DNA of 64,000 nucleotides. It comes from Megamerina dolium (Eukaryota > Arthropoda > Insecta > Diptera > Megamerinidae). Shown one piece after another: positions 1 through 11,500 of the stretch; within the stretch, counting starts at the first letter, position 1, and each line of letters begins with the position of its first letter. The notes below the pieces were generated by a model that saw only the letters and a program-made list of their open reading frames with translations, did not search any database and was not told the origin of the DNA. The translations under genes were made by a program, and so were the position numbers. Where the stretch lies: the NCBI GenBank assembly GCA_963854835.1, contig OY978526.1, positions 92,084,140 through 92,148,139 on the forward strand, given 5' to 3'.

Positions 1-584
1 CAAAGATTCATATCAAAGATAAACAAACACAAGAAATTCAATAAATACATTTTATCATTGTTTCTGTTTCTTAACCATCCTGTGTTTTTGAGATCGATTT
101 TTAAAATGAAAGTACTGATTTTCCTCAAATTCTTCTCTTCATATGGACACCCAGTTAAAATATCGTTTTAAATCACTGCAATTACCAAATATATAAAACG
201 TTGTTCTCATTTAAAGTGTGATTTGAATCAAATTTATTTTTTTATGCATTTTGTCATTTGACATTTGGCTATTGACTATGGGTCAATATATTTAAAAATG
301 TTTAATAAAATTTAGATTTATATTTGTAAATGTTTGTTATGTATAATCTTCATCGTTTCATCGTTTCATCCGACATGCCTAATTTGTAAGTATATTTATT
401 TTGATATTTTAAGCAAAAAAATATTAATAACTAAGATTTTAATTTTATTGAAAATTACTCAAGTATCATTGTGAAATAATGAGGAGCGGTAATATGTTGT
501 TTCTTTTCGTTTTTAGCACAATGAAATTTGAGATATATGTACATATTAGAGTTCTGCACGAGTAAGTGAAAATGTGCTCAGGCA

Positions 585-1117
585 AACATTAGAGTGGTGC
601 AGCAGGAATGTATTCGTTCGTATCTTCAAAACGCTCTATTGATATTTGAATATCTAAGCAAATACAAATTAGAATGAATAAAATAGAATTAGAATGGAAT
701 GGGGAGTATGTTTCGTTTTCATAGAATGAATAGAATCTCAACATTTGCAAATGGAAGTAAAGTATTTGAGAATACTCCAAATATTCGTTTTGCTTTTCTA
801 TGTTAGATAAGACAACATGACGCGGCAAGATGCAGTAATACAGATCATCAGTGCCTGTCATGTATAGCAACCACAATTACGACGTACAGCATAAGTCGTA
901 ATACTCGTAGTACTCTCAAATATTCGTTTATTTGAAGAGAAAAAACGAATATATGGAATATTTCTTCTACAAGAAACGAACGGAGTATTCTATTTGCCTA
1001 ATATTTTACTCTCACTCATTCTCATTCTATTTAGATATGCTTTGCAAATATTGTACATGTTTTGAGAGTAAAGAGAATCGTTCGAAAATCAAATACATTC
1101 TCGCAGCTCTTTAGTAA
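585..1117. repeat. Possible foldback/MITE element with long imperfect inverted arms
   Basis: The two ends (GCAGCAGGAATGTATTCG near 598 and, on the other strand, GCTGCGAGAATGTATTTG near 1110) and inner segments such as TATTTGAGAATACTCC at 759 and its inverse near 924 are similar in opposite orientation. The arms are about 200 bp and quite diverged. Short ORFs inside are by-products of the repeat. Confidence 0.35.
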
Positions 1118-1731
1118 ACATCACAGAATACGATAAAATAATTGTAAATGATCGAATTATCATTGACTCGTCAATGTCATATGCATAGAAACGAGATATA
1201 GCCGTTTGGTATTCATTGCTTTAGCTCTTTACCATATTAAAATTGCTCGTGAGATCGCAGTTAAAATAGTAATAGCGAATTTCATAAAAATCATAAAAAT
1301 ATACTCTACTGTAGTCACTCGTGCAAGAGTCTAGTATATATGTAGACATGTTAAAATCGTACGCGTTGCTTGCTTTTTTTTATGAACGTACTTAATCTCC
1401 TTATTACTTGAGAATAAGTCTATTGTTTTTTTCCCCTTGTTTTTATCTAATAAATACATAAATGGAAATGTATATATATATTTCGTTTTTGTGCCTGGAC
1501 GTTTTGCATTGATAAAAATAGTCATGATAGTAGCTAGTTGTTGGGGTGTGCTTGCGTAGTCGTGTGCAACATAGATACATACCAGCCAATACCATAGCAA
1601 CTTACTTATTGTACCTAAACAATGTAATTCTAAACGAATTGTGAGTGTAGGATGAATAAGTTTACGTATGTATCTATATGCTAGTGATGTGTCAAGTTGA
1701 GCCGATTCGAGTACTTTAGAAGTATGAAGTA

Positions 1732-2558
1732 TTGGGTGTGTGAATTAGTAACCGGCATTTTTAGTGCTCAAAAATCAGACACTATGACATCACCCCATTT
1801 TTCTAGCAATTTATGGATTTCATCCCAAAAGAACTTCGCTGGCTTGGCGACCAAAAACAAATCGAGCTAATTTTTGATGCCGCCGGTGACTGAATTGAAG
1901 CTACTATCACGATAGGGGCGTTATGCATGGACCGGAACAAGTGGTAATCTGAAGGCGCCAGGTCTAGGCTATAAGGTGTGTGAAGTAAAACTTCCCATGC
2001 ACTATTAGGAAGATAGTTTTTGACCGGAAGAGCAATGTGTGGCCAAGCGTTGTCATGGTGAAAAATTAGCGACTCGTGTCTGGTCGCATATTCCGTCCGT
2101 TGTCGGTATAGCTCTTCCCCCTAATGGTTCGACCAGGTCATGATCGAGTAATGTCACCAAATCCTGGTCTTCAAACTTTTTTGGCTGTCCAGAGCGTTCT
2201 TTGTCTGTGATAACAAAATTACAGTTTTTGAAGCGCACAAACTACTCCTTACACTGTATATTGGATAGAGAATTGTCGCCATAAAATTCCACAAGTAAAC
2301 AATGACTTTTAGCTGCACGTTTCTTTGCAAAAAAGTAACTTATCAAAACTTCCCGTAAATGCTGTTATTTCGCCAGTTCTTAAAATTTTCCATCGTGAAA
2401 AAAATTATGATGCACACTACCAAATTGAAAACTTTTGACTGATTTTGATAGCAAGTGAATAGACATTTAAAATGACATTTCGGACAATGATATACTACAT
2501 CGCGCTTACGCATGGCGCCATCTAACGTAAAAGCCCGGTTACTAATTCACAGACCCAA
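1732..2558 (-). mobile_element. Mariner derivative, 827 bp, inside the hAT relic
   Basis: Inverted ends TTGGGTGTGTGAATTAGTAA and TTACTAATTCACAGACCCAA are flanked by TA on both sides (1730-1731 and 2559-2560). The minus strand keeps fragments of a mariner transposase: KERSGQPKKFEDQDL, then in other frames HDNAWPHIALPVKNYL and [13 protein letters not shown], and the tail KLLEKWGDVI. The first catalytic Asp region is deleted and frameshifts break the rest, so it cannot make transposase. Confidence 0.82.
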
Positions 2559-2811
2559 TATATGGATCCGTGCAAGTTGTAGGAGAGTAGAAAATTTATT
2601 TTTAAAGGTTTGTACAAAATGTCTCAAAAGTATTTATGCATTCCAGCGACTAATTCTCCTTCCGACCGAGTTTTTTCGACAGCGGGCTTATACATACGGT
2701 TTTTATGTAACAATCGCAGAAGAAGACTACAACCGACAGAGCTTTGTAAAATATTATTTTTCAAAAGTAATGAAAGAGAAGTGTAGCTAGCTGAACTTTT
2801 ATTTTAAATTT

Positions 2812-3126
2812 AGGTCGTGGGTTCAATCCCCGGAAGAAGCATAACAAAATTTAATATCGAAATGATTTTTCTTTCGAACGGTACCCACCTGCCGGCAAGA
2901 ATGGGCAATTTTTCCGGCAGTAACAATTTGCAAAAATGCTTCTTAAAAGAGCTCTGTGACAAAACTATCACTTAGTTTTGTGATGTCACAAGGGTTCTGC
3001 CGTTCCGAACCGGCTAATGTAAGTATACAATAGTATTGGAAGAGAAGCTCGGAGTTATCACCATGAGCCTTTGTGGCCTAAGTTTGTCCTCTCAGAGAGG
3101 GCAGGCACATATCCTAACCTAACCTA
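2812..3126 (+). mobile_element. tRNA-derived SINE (tail type A), head truncated
   Basis: It begins in the B-box region (GGGTTCAATCCCC), runs through the shared core (GTGATGTCACAAGGGTTCTG) and ends in GGCAGGCACATATCCTAACC. Only part of the tRNA-like head remains. It lies inside the hAT relic. Confidence 0.75.
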
Positions 3127-3227
3127 TCACACATTATAGGTATTAATTGCCAAGGATGAAATGATTCTCTTTTTAATGTGTACTAAAGTAATTGAGTACC
3201 ATAAATAGCCGACTCGGTACATCACTA

Positions 3228-4202
3228 CTATAAATTTTGTCCAGGGTAAAAGGTAAAAATGTCCTATCCTTACATTTACCTAAAAATATATAGACTTCTA
3301 TTAAGTAAATAAAATTTTCAATTATTAATATTTATGTATATAAATATAAATATCTGGTACCAGAGAGGTGCGCCATCATTAAAAAGAAAAGCGTCTGTAA
3401 TTTGATACAAATTACACAATGCCCCATGACAAAAAATTCTATTTACTTGGCGAACGTCATAGTAATACATATTGTAGGTCTATTCAAATAATAAAAATGA
3501 CCTTACAGTCCGATTTAAACCCTGCACAAGTGGAGTTACATTAAAAGTGGGATTATGTCTCACTTTAGATCACCCATTTCTTGCAAAATTATTTCCCTCT
3601 ACAATGTTAAGCTACATGTCACATTAAGCTCTCTTAGATGGAAGACTACGATAGCTTGATACAGCTTTAAAACGTTCCGAAAATTTATGTAAAAAAAAAA
3701 ATTTGTACCAAAATGTGATTAACTAAGTAATAAATTATGAAGATTATTTACACAATCATTTAACATACATACTTATTATAGCGCGTCAATTAGAATAAAT
3801 GGCATTGTGTTTATTGACATAAAAAAAAAATTTAATTTGTTTACATATTAGACTGTTATATTCATGTTTCCCACTTCGAGTGTTTCGTCAACTGGAAAAT
3901 TACTGAATGCTAATAAAATGGTTCAAGTTTAGTCATGTACTTTATACACATAATAATAATAATTTAAAAAAGTTGTTTAGTAAGTTTTTATATTACATTT
4001 ATTTGCTAAATAAAAAGCAATCCTATTTCTATTTTTTTTACACAGTGTCGGCAGACAATTTCTTTGAAATATATGAGTACTGTTATAATTTTTTCAAATT
4101 TAAATTCACAGCATTGAAATATACGCTCCAGTTTTTGAGAAGCTTCAAGGTTCATTTACGGGATGTTTGTTACAAAATATTTATGTAAGTAATATGTTTA
4201 AT
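3228..4202. other. No gene seen: AT-rich CCT7 intron sequence
   Basis: Unique-looking sequence with A-runs. The longest open stretch (3907-4188) has the composition of random AT-rich DNA and no recognisable motif. Confidence 0.6.
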
Positions 4203-4456
4203 ATATCGCTCATTTGCTGCAAGACCGGCATAAGTCAAAAAAATCGATTTTCCATAAAACGCGTTAGAAGTTTTCAACTTACTCCAACCGTACACGGAAA
4301 ACACGGAAAAAAATCTCTTCTCAAGCGGAGCATATAAGAGGTATTCATATGAATTTTTCACTCAACATGAAGTATGATATAACGAACAATTCTGCAGCAT
4401 TAACTCAAAAATCACGTTTTTTGATTTATGCCGGTCTTGCAGCAAATGAGCGATAT
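4203..4456. mobile_element. MITE with 31-bp perfect terminal inverted repeats
   Basis: The left end starts ATATCGCTCATTTGCTGCAA and continues AGACCGGCATAA; the right end is its exact reverse complement over 31 bases, with weaker similarity for ~15 more. The element is 254 bp with no coding capacity. The target duplication is not evident, so the superfamily is open. Confidence 0.8.
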
Positions 4457-4784
4457 GTAATTTTATAGCATTTACTCAATTCGGAAAATGTGTTCCCCTA
4501 TGTTCTTGCGTAGTTTTGGATTATTTTGAGAAAAATTGATAAAATATTTATGCCCTTATTAGGAGTGGACCCCCCTAGCACCAAATTTGTCAATACCTTG
4601 CCAACATAAGACATTATAGAACAGCTTTGATGTATACTGCTTCCAAAAGTCCTTCCTGAGAAGCGAGCAGGTAATGTTTTAAGCAAATAAACTGAAATAA
4701 GCTACACAAATACAAACACTCATAATTTTCAATTGATTTGAATTTAGTACACATCTAAATAGCAATCGAATAAATTAATATTTA
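4457..4784. other. No gene seen: intron sequence between MITE and SINE
   Basis: I see no recognisable motif in this stretch, apart from its being bounded by two repeats. Confidence 0.5.
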
Positions 4785-5130
4785 GAGTAACGATGCAACC
4801 GTTGGCTTTGGAATCGGCAGATTGTGAGTTCAAATCCTGACGGGGTTTTTTTTTATTTATGTATTTTTTTTTCATTTTGGAGATAATATATTTGACAAAA
4901 AATTCAATAAATCTTTAACAATATTTTCAGGAAAATTATTTTTAGTCAATAATAATGTGGTGACTCTGTGACAAAGCTCAGAAAAAGTGATGTCACAAGT
5001 GTTCTGCCGTTCGGAACCGGCTAAAATAAGTAGGTCCCTTCTAATATTGTCCAAAATTTAAGACGCACAACAGTAATGGAAGAGAAGCTCGGCCAATGAG
5101 TCCTTTGGGGCTTTAAGTGCCACATATTTA
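4785..5130 (+). mobile_element. SINE, tail type B
   Basis: A tRNA-like B box (GAGTTCAAATCCTGACGGGG) is followed by the shared core GTGATGTCACAAGTGTTCTG and the tail GGGGCTTTAAGTGCCACATA plus (TTTA)n. The segment between head and core differs from type A copies. Confidence 0.65.
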
Positions 5131-5149
5131 TTTATTTTTTTTTTAATAA

Positions 5150-5300
5150 TGTGGTATGGTTGCGGCGTAATGGTAAAGTGCTAGCTTTGCGATTGGGGAA
5201 CCCAGGTTCGAACTCAGGAACTAATCGAGAATTTTTTTTTTTTGATTTTAGACACATGTCGAAATCACATTTTGCATTGAATGAAAAAAATTTTAGCATT
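5150..5300 (+). mobile_element. Second tRNA-derived SINE family, copy 1
   Basis: An A-box-like TGCGGCGTAATGGTAAAG and a B box GGTTCGAACTC at 5205-5215 are followed by a T-run and a body ending TGCATTGAATGAAAAAAATT. A similar body recurs at 15,900 and 16,040. The head lacks a pairing acceptor stem, so it is not a tRNA gene. Confidence 0.5.
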
Positions 5301-5890
5301 ACTGGAGTGCTTAAAAAAGCTCCTTCTGAAAGCTGTTCTATGGAATGCATTCAAATGTGGCCCATTTCATATAAAAAAGAATTAGAGATAGCATCCAAAT
5401 GGTAAGGGCTTCTGGATCCAAAAAAGGGGTTCTGTAATCTTCTATTTTCTACTGGGCCTCTATTTAGTTGCGCCGTCTGGAAGGCAACTGCTAATTAACA
5501 GTTCCCTACTCAGTTGCATTCGCGCATTCAAATCAAAGCATCTGATTACTTCGGTCGCTATAGATACTACTACTGCTGCTCAGGCAACTCAAGCCATTTG
5601 AGTTGCCATCTATAATAGGGGCATTATTAACACGCAGCTTTGTCACAGGGCACTGGGCATTGCCTATTGCTTGTTGATAGGTGGGCACTGTTTGTTCAGT
5701 AGATCTTAGTTGTCACTGAGGCAACGCCTCAGTGCACTTTCGAATTTAAGTATTATTTGTGCAACTTGCAAATAAATATTCGAATATCACGTTATTCCGT
5801 AAACGTACAATTTGATTTTGGATAAATTTTGTACCTATGTATAACAGATTTATTGCTTAAAGTTTGTAAAGGACTTTGTCTATCTTCGAA
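5301..5890. other. Unassigned, possible retroelement remains
   Basis: A more GC-balanced patch (5440-5720) with repeated GGCAACT / AGTTGCC words. It could be a decayed LTR, but I cannot find paired ends or a primer site. Confidence 0.25.
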
Positions 5891-6160
5891 CCAGCATTAA
5901 TAGCACCAAGGCGTCAGCCTGGAGATATTGCGAATGCTCACTCGTGTAAAAATGTCATACTTTGGGGTAAGTAAGCAATTGAGAAGTCCAGCCCCAGCAG
6001 AAATTACATTCTTTAAGTCTCTCATCATGACTGCCCTGACATATGGTGCCGAATCCTTGGAAATTTTTACCTCAGACGAGAGAATGTTAGGGGTTTTCGA
6101 AAGAAAAGTCTATCCAAGATATTTGGATCTATTTGGTTTGGTGGCAAGTAGCAAATAAGA
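5890..6160 (+). pseudogene. Non-LTR retrotransposon RT fragment
   Basis: An open stretch reads FFKSLIMTALTYGAESLEIF, then SDERMLGVFERKVYPR, which matches the thumb end of LINE reverse transcriptases (LTYGSETW...FERKVLRRI). It is truncated on both sides, with no poly-A tail seen nearby, and is not functional. Confidence 0.6.
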
Positions 6161-6561
6161 TACAATAATGAGGTATTCGATGTACGAATGTATGAGAATA
6201 AAATATTTTAAAATTTTGCAATTTTACTATATTGTACACAGTAATTTTAAGAGCCCTGATCTATTACAAAATGAACAAGTTTTATCGTTTTAGTTTCAAT
6301 TTCTTGTAAATATAGTCTTTATAAATTGTTTGTGCAGGTATCAAATAGTTTTTGATATGCCAATCAGCTTTCATCTATGGCTTTAGGTTTTTGCTAGATC
6401 TCTTGTGTTCGATAAAGAAAAATAGAAGAATAGAATAGAATGTATAGAAAATAATAGAGACTATTATTATTATTGCTATTGTTTTTCGCCCTTTACTTGC
6501 CAATTATTTTTGTTCTCGCATATGTATTGTGCGGTGGGTTTGTGTAAGATGGATTGGTATA
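6161..6561. other. No gene seen: intron sequence
   Basis: AT-rich CCT7 intron sequence with AATAGAA repeats. No feature recognised. Confidence 0.6.
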
Positions 6562-7350
6562 TACGAGGGCGGTCCCAGAACTACCCGACCTGACATATAG
6601 ACAGCGGCAGTAGTTTGAAAAAAATAAACTTTGGTGAAATGTGGCAACCATATAAAACATATGTTTGAAGTTTCAAGGCGCCACGTTGTTTAGTATTTTT
6701 TTGGAGCCATCGAAAGTTAACGACCTCAGTGAATTTGGAAAAAAATTGGTCACCGTTATGTAATTCAATACTTTCATTTGAGACAAAGCAGTCAAAACAG
6801 TGGACTGATAGGGGAGAATCGTGTCCAAGGGAGGCGAAAACAGTTCCATCTGCAGGCAAGGTTATGGCGTCTGTTTTTTAGGAAGCACTTCGGATAATAA
6901 TTATCTTCAAAATTTGTTGCAGCGTTTGAGTGATGAAATTAAAGAAAAAAAGGCCGCATTTGGCGAAAAAGAAAGTGTTGTTTCATCAAGACAATGAACC
7001 AGTTCACACATCCACTATTGCGATGACCAAAATCAATGAGTTAAAGAGCTCGAATTGCTTCAGCACACACTTTATTCGACAGATTTAGCACCTTCGGATT
7101 ATTTTCTATTTCCAAATTTGAAAAAATGGCTTGATGGTAGAAGATTTGCAAACAATGAAGAGATGGAGTCTGCGGTAGATGGCTATTTTAATGAGCTAGA
7201 CAGTTCATACTATAAACAGGGTATCGAAGCTATAGTATGTCGCTGGGAAAAGTGTATGGAACTAAAAGGATATTATGTTGAGAAATAAAGAAAAATTTTC
7301 CCAAATTTGTTATCTTTGTCAGGTCGGGTAGTTCTGGGACCGTCCTCTTG
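6562..7350 (+). mobile_element. Mariner family A, internal-deletion copy 1 (~789 bp)
   Basis: The ends are TACGAGGGCGGTCCCAGAAC and, inverted, GTTCTGGGACCGTCCTCTTG, the right outer end being mutated. The transposase begins near 6740, but its frame jumps from the N-terminal YFHL segment straight to SKQWTDRGESCP, losing the DNA-binding domain and first Asp. The C-terminal frame at 7055-7288 ends WEKCMELKGYYVEK. It needs transposase from elsewhere to move. Confidence 0.9.
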
Positions 7351-8356
7351 TGTTAAGAGAAGAAAAAGGAAAAATCTTATACATGTGTGTGTGTGTATGT
7401 CATTATTGTCTTCTATTTGGTTTTGTTGAAGATATTTTACCTCACTTACGTCAACCTCCACAACCTCCATTATCGTTGAATACCGCCTAACCTCTATCTC
7501 CTGCATGCACAACAAACACCTACACAAACACTTATACCCCACCCCACACCAATTCCCGAAAACAAATATATGTATTTGTTTTTGGTTGACGTATAGACTA
7601 CTCACTGCTGCATTTTGCTTAGTTCTGTCCCCAATACGTAGCTACGAAATATAGTGTTGTTTGTGCTTCTACACATAAACTAAATATTTGACGAGTAATG
7701 TTGCAAAATGTGAATGACCGCTGCTGTTGTGTGGGGTTGGGTGTGAAATAAACATAAGATATACTAACAAATATACCATAAATATGTGAGACATATGTAT
7801 ACATATAATATGACATAAGTGGTAACCGTAGAAACTACGAATACAAGAGAGCCGAACAAACCAAAATTGAAACGATAAAACAAAAAGATATGAAAATGAA
7901 AATGTCGCACAGATAGAAACAACACAAGTGGCAGAAATATGTGCATACGATGTATGTAAAGGGTGTTTCGCTTTGAATGATAATTTATTTTGATACTACT
8001 TTATTCTGAATAGTTTTATTTTCTGCCTTAAAAACTTCAACATGTTTGTCCTCAGATCATTTGATCTTTTCTTCAACTCATCTATGTGTAGAGATAATTG
8101 TAAAGATTACGTATGATATGAGAAGGTCAACCTCACCATTATGATTATTTGTTAATCGTATTTTAATTTGTGTTTCTTTTCTTCATAAAATTCAAATTCA
8201 AATATACTCGTCGCACACCAAAACCAAACTTCTCAATGACAAACATTATTACTTAGATATTTCATCATTATATGTACTATGATTATTTTATCATACATAA
8301 CCTTAAAACGAAAACAAACAAATGAATAAAAATACATCAAAATATGTTAAGCTTAC
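7351..8356. other. No gene seen: CCT7 intron next to exon 5
   Basis: Low-complexity (TG)n near 7385 and AT-rich sequence. No exon or repeat could be assigned, and I looked here for the last CCT7 exon without success. Confidence 0.6.
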
Positions 8357-8545
8357 CTTGTGCATGTTTTTGCCTGAGTTTATTCAATATATTGGTTGCA
8401 TCGAAACCAGCATTATCGCACAATTGACGCGGTATCACCTCAAGTGCCTTGGCAATGGCTGCAATTAATAATTGCTCTTTGCCAGCAATGGTACGCGAAT
8501 AATCGCGCAAAATTTTTGACAATTCCATTTCAATGGCGCCACCAC
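8357..8545 (-). CDS. CCT7: CCT7 exon 5 (C-terminal equatorial domain, part)
   Basis: This 189-bp exon starts by completing the Gly of [10 protein letters not shown] and ends in the Gly codon after LRQKHAQ. It contains the conserved [12 protein letters not shown] segment of the ATP site. Acceptor TTTGTAG and donor GTAAGC are clear. The next exon is off the left edge, more than 8.3 kb away. Confidence 0.95.
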
Positions 8546-11500
8546 CTACAAATAAAAATTTCATATATTAGACAATATCAGTATGTATATAGTTAAATGT
8601 AAGATAAATATTTATATAGATATACAATTTGTAATTTTTTATTTGTCAGAATGACATCTGGAATGTCAGATTACATTTAGTTTTCCCATTTTTACTATTA
8701 CGCCCTTATCGATTTCTCAAAACATTTATACAGAGTGATTTCTTAGCAACTTTCTTGGTGGCAACACTGTTTTTGGCAGCTCAGCTGTTTTCGTGTAACA
8801 TGTTACTGTCAAACATGTTCAGTTTGGTCTATAATTTAACCATGATTCGACTTATAAGCGAACAACGCTTGCAGATTATTGAATTTTATTATCAAACTTC
8901 GTGCTCGGTTAAGAAAGTGGACTTCTTCCATTTTTCGAAGTCAGTTTGGTCAGTTTGAGCGATCTTTTCTGTGGCGGCTATTCGGAATTTTGTGACTAAA
9001 TTTCGCACCCAATTTACATTATTAGACATCAAACCACCAACAGGCATACGTAGAGAATGCGGACAGAGGAAAATATCGCAGCTTTATCCGCCAGTGTTGT
9101 TGATGATCGCGAATTATCGATTCGGCACCGTTGGTAGCAATTGGGCCTCTGTTACTCCACTACGTGGAAATTTTTGCGGAAGGATTTGGGTGTAAAATCT
9201 TTTAAAATACAGCTGGTGCAAGAATTGAAGCCACACCATCTACCACAACGGCTAAATTTTGGTGAATGGGGCGCTGGTAAAGTTGGATGAAGATCAACTT
9301 TTTTATCGCAAAATTGTATTCAGCGACCAAGCTCATTTCTGGTTGAAAGGATATGTGAACAATCAAAATTGCCGTATTTGGTGTGAAGAGCAGCCAGAAG
9401 CATTGCAAGAACTGCCAATGCACTGTTTGGTGTGAATTATGGGTCGGTGGCATCATTGGACCGTACTTTTTCCAAGACGACGAAGGCAGGAACATTACTG
9501 TGAATGGCAAGCGCTACCGTCCGATGATTGGCTGACATATGGTTTCAACAAGACGGTACCACATGCCTTATAGCACGCGAAACAATGGCCCAATTGAGAG
9601 GCGAGTTCGGTGAATAGTTTATTACACGTTTGGGGCCGGTCAATTGGGCGCCTAGATCGTGCGATTTAACGCCTTTAGACTATTTTGGGGCTATGTTAAG
9701 GCTCATGTCGGGTCAGTGCGGTTGACGCACTGGAAGCCAATATTGAAGAATTTATTCGCGAGATACCGACCGATGTTGTTGGAGAGAGTATGCCAAAATT
9801 GGACCCAGCGTATGAACCATTTGAGGAGCAGCCGCGGTCAACATTTACAAGAAATCATATTTGAATATTGAATTATATAGACCGTTCAATCGACTCAAAT
9901 AAAGATTTCATACATTTCTCTAAATTTTATATATTTTTTTTTAAATCAAATCCGAAGGCTCTTAAAAAATCAACCTGTAAAATGCGCTTTTCCTTGCTTT
10001 TCATGTTTTCTTTTATCAAATTTCTAATCATCTTTATGAGGAAAGGTAAATAAATTCGGTTTTAACATTAAATAGAATAAAGCAATTATTAAGTATATTT
10101 CTACTAAATTTATTGAAACTTCTCTGAACCATTCTATATTCTTTCAAAACACATTTTTTTTTAAGATTTTTGCATTGAATGAATATTTATAATATAAAAT
10201 ATATAAAACGTATTCACATAATTTTCAATAACTTTTGGCCAATGCACTCATATAATTTTAACCCTTGTCATGTAACGTCGTTTTTCGTACCTCTCCTGTG
10301 TAACGTCGTGTCACTTGTGTCCGGCTCTTAAAAAAGTACGTAAAAGTGTTTAAAAAAATTTGAAAAAATTCACAAAACTTGATTGAGGATTTTATTTTAA
10401 GAATCAATCGGTAAATTATCGATTTTTTCATTTGTTTAAAAAATATAACTGTTTCGGCATGGCACAAGTGACACGTCATTAAACGTTAAGGGTTAAAGCA
10501 ATATATTGTTTTTGCAATTATATATTAAGTTGCATGATATTGATGGTAATTGTAGGTATATAATATACAATATAAGTATATAAGGTACAATAAATAAGTA
10601 CATTATTAATAAATAATCGCTTTTATGAGCAAGTGCACAATACAAAGTGCAATGAACACTCACAAGTGCGTTTCAATGCAATGTAATTGCATATATTTGA
10701 AAACAATAGTAAATATTTTATATAAAAAATAAAATAATAAAATAAAAATAAAAATAAGCTAAAAGCAGTTTTTTTTTCTCCTTTCCTGCCATTTGATTCT
10801 ATTGCAACAATTGCATGGTGTTCAAAGACAAGTTGTTCAGTAAAAAAGAAGAGAAGATAAACACGACTAAATACGAACATAGTATATGGTATGTACATAC
10901 AAATACTATTGACATACACCACTTAGTAGATGCATGCAAGCTGGCGAGACGTAAATACTCGCTTCCAAAGCAAACCATCTAATCTAACCAACCAACCAAG
11001 CGATCACATCAAATGGTTGTTGGGTCAATAAACTTTTCATGGATACAGAAAAAGTGCATTTTGTGCAATGTAATTGTTGTTGTTGATTTGTTGCACCTCT
11101 ATTTCATATCAACATGTCACAATTTACGACAGATATTTAAACGTTGCAAACGAATACTCAATGTGTAAGCAAGTGTGTAGTACAAATGAGTTTGTAACAT
11201 TAGATTTGAACAGTGACAATTCAGTTAAATATAATAATGTAATGGAATGTTGAAAACAATATATATTCCAAAGCATTACCGGAATGACTGTTTTTAATTA
11301 CAATTAACCATCTTAAATTATTCGTTACTTTTTTCTATATACATTATATATAGTATTAATATTCATAACATTTTATGCTACCACCAATAATAATAAAAAA
11401 AATTATTAAAAGTATTACACACACACACACATGCAATTCTGTGATCATTAGCAAACACTGTAGCAAATGCAGCAATTATATTAAATGACTCATTGCCGTT

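Larger units (their letters stand above)
1682..3227 (+). mobile_element. hAT transposon relic with nested insertions
   Basis: The ends are TAGTGATGT and its inverse ACATCACTA, with further subterminal similarity (GAGTACTTTAG / ACTTTAGTAC). The flanking 8-mers CTATATGC and CTATAAAT agree at 5 of 8 positions, as for a decayed hAT target duplication. At 2619-2770 a frame reads KYLCIPATNSPSDRVFSTAG then NNRRRRLQ and CKILFFKSN, the C-terminal dimerisation segment of hAT transposases. Most of the transposase is missing. A mariner sits at 1732-2558 and a SINE at 2812-3126. Confidence 0.7.

Noticed and set aside
1331..1600. Minus-strand 89-codon open frame
   Set aside because: No motif, low-complexity Lys/Tyr/Ile content typical of AT-rich non-coding DNA.
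5440..5720. LTR or primer-binding site suggested by TTGCGCCGTCTGGAAGG
   Set aside because: No matching second LTR, TG...CA ends or polypurine tract could be found.
1..8356. Search for the last CCT7 exon in the left part
   Set aside because: No minus-strand segment resembling the expected C-terminal (WYGVDI... / CVWEP... ) sequence was seen, so the exon is taken to lie outside the window.
10623..10922. Minus-strand 99-codon open frame
   Set aside because: Composition of random AT-rich sequence, with no splice or domain signal; lies in the CCT7 intron.
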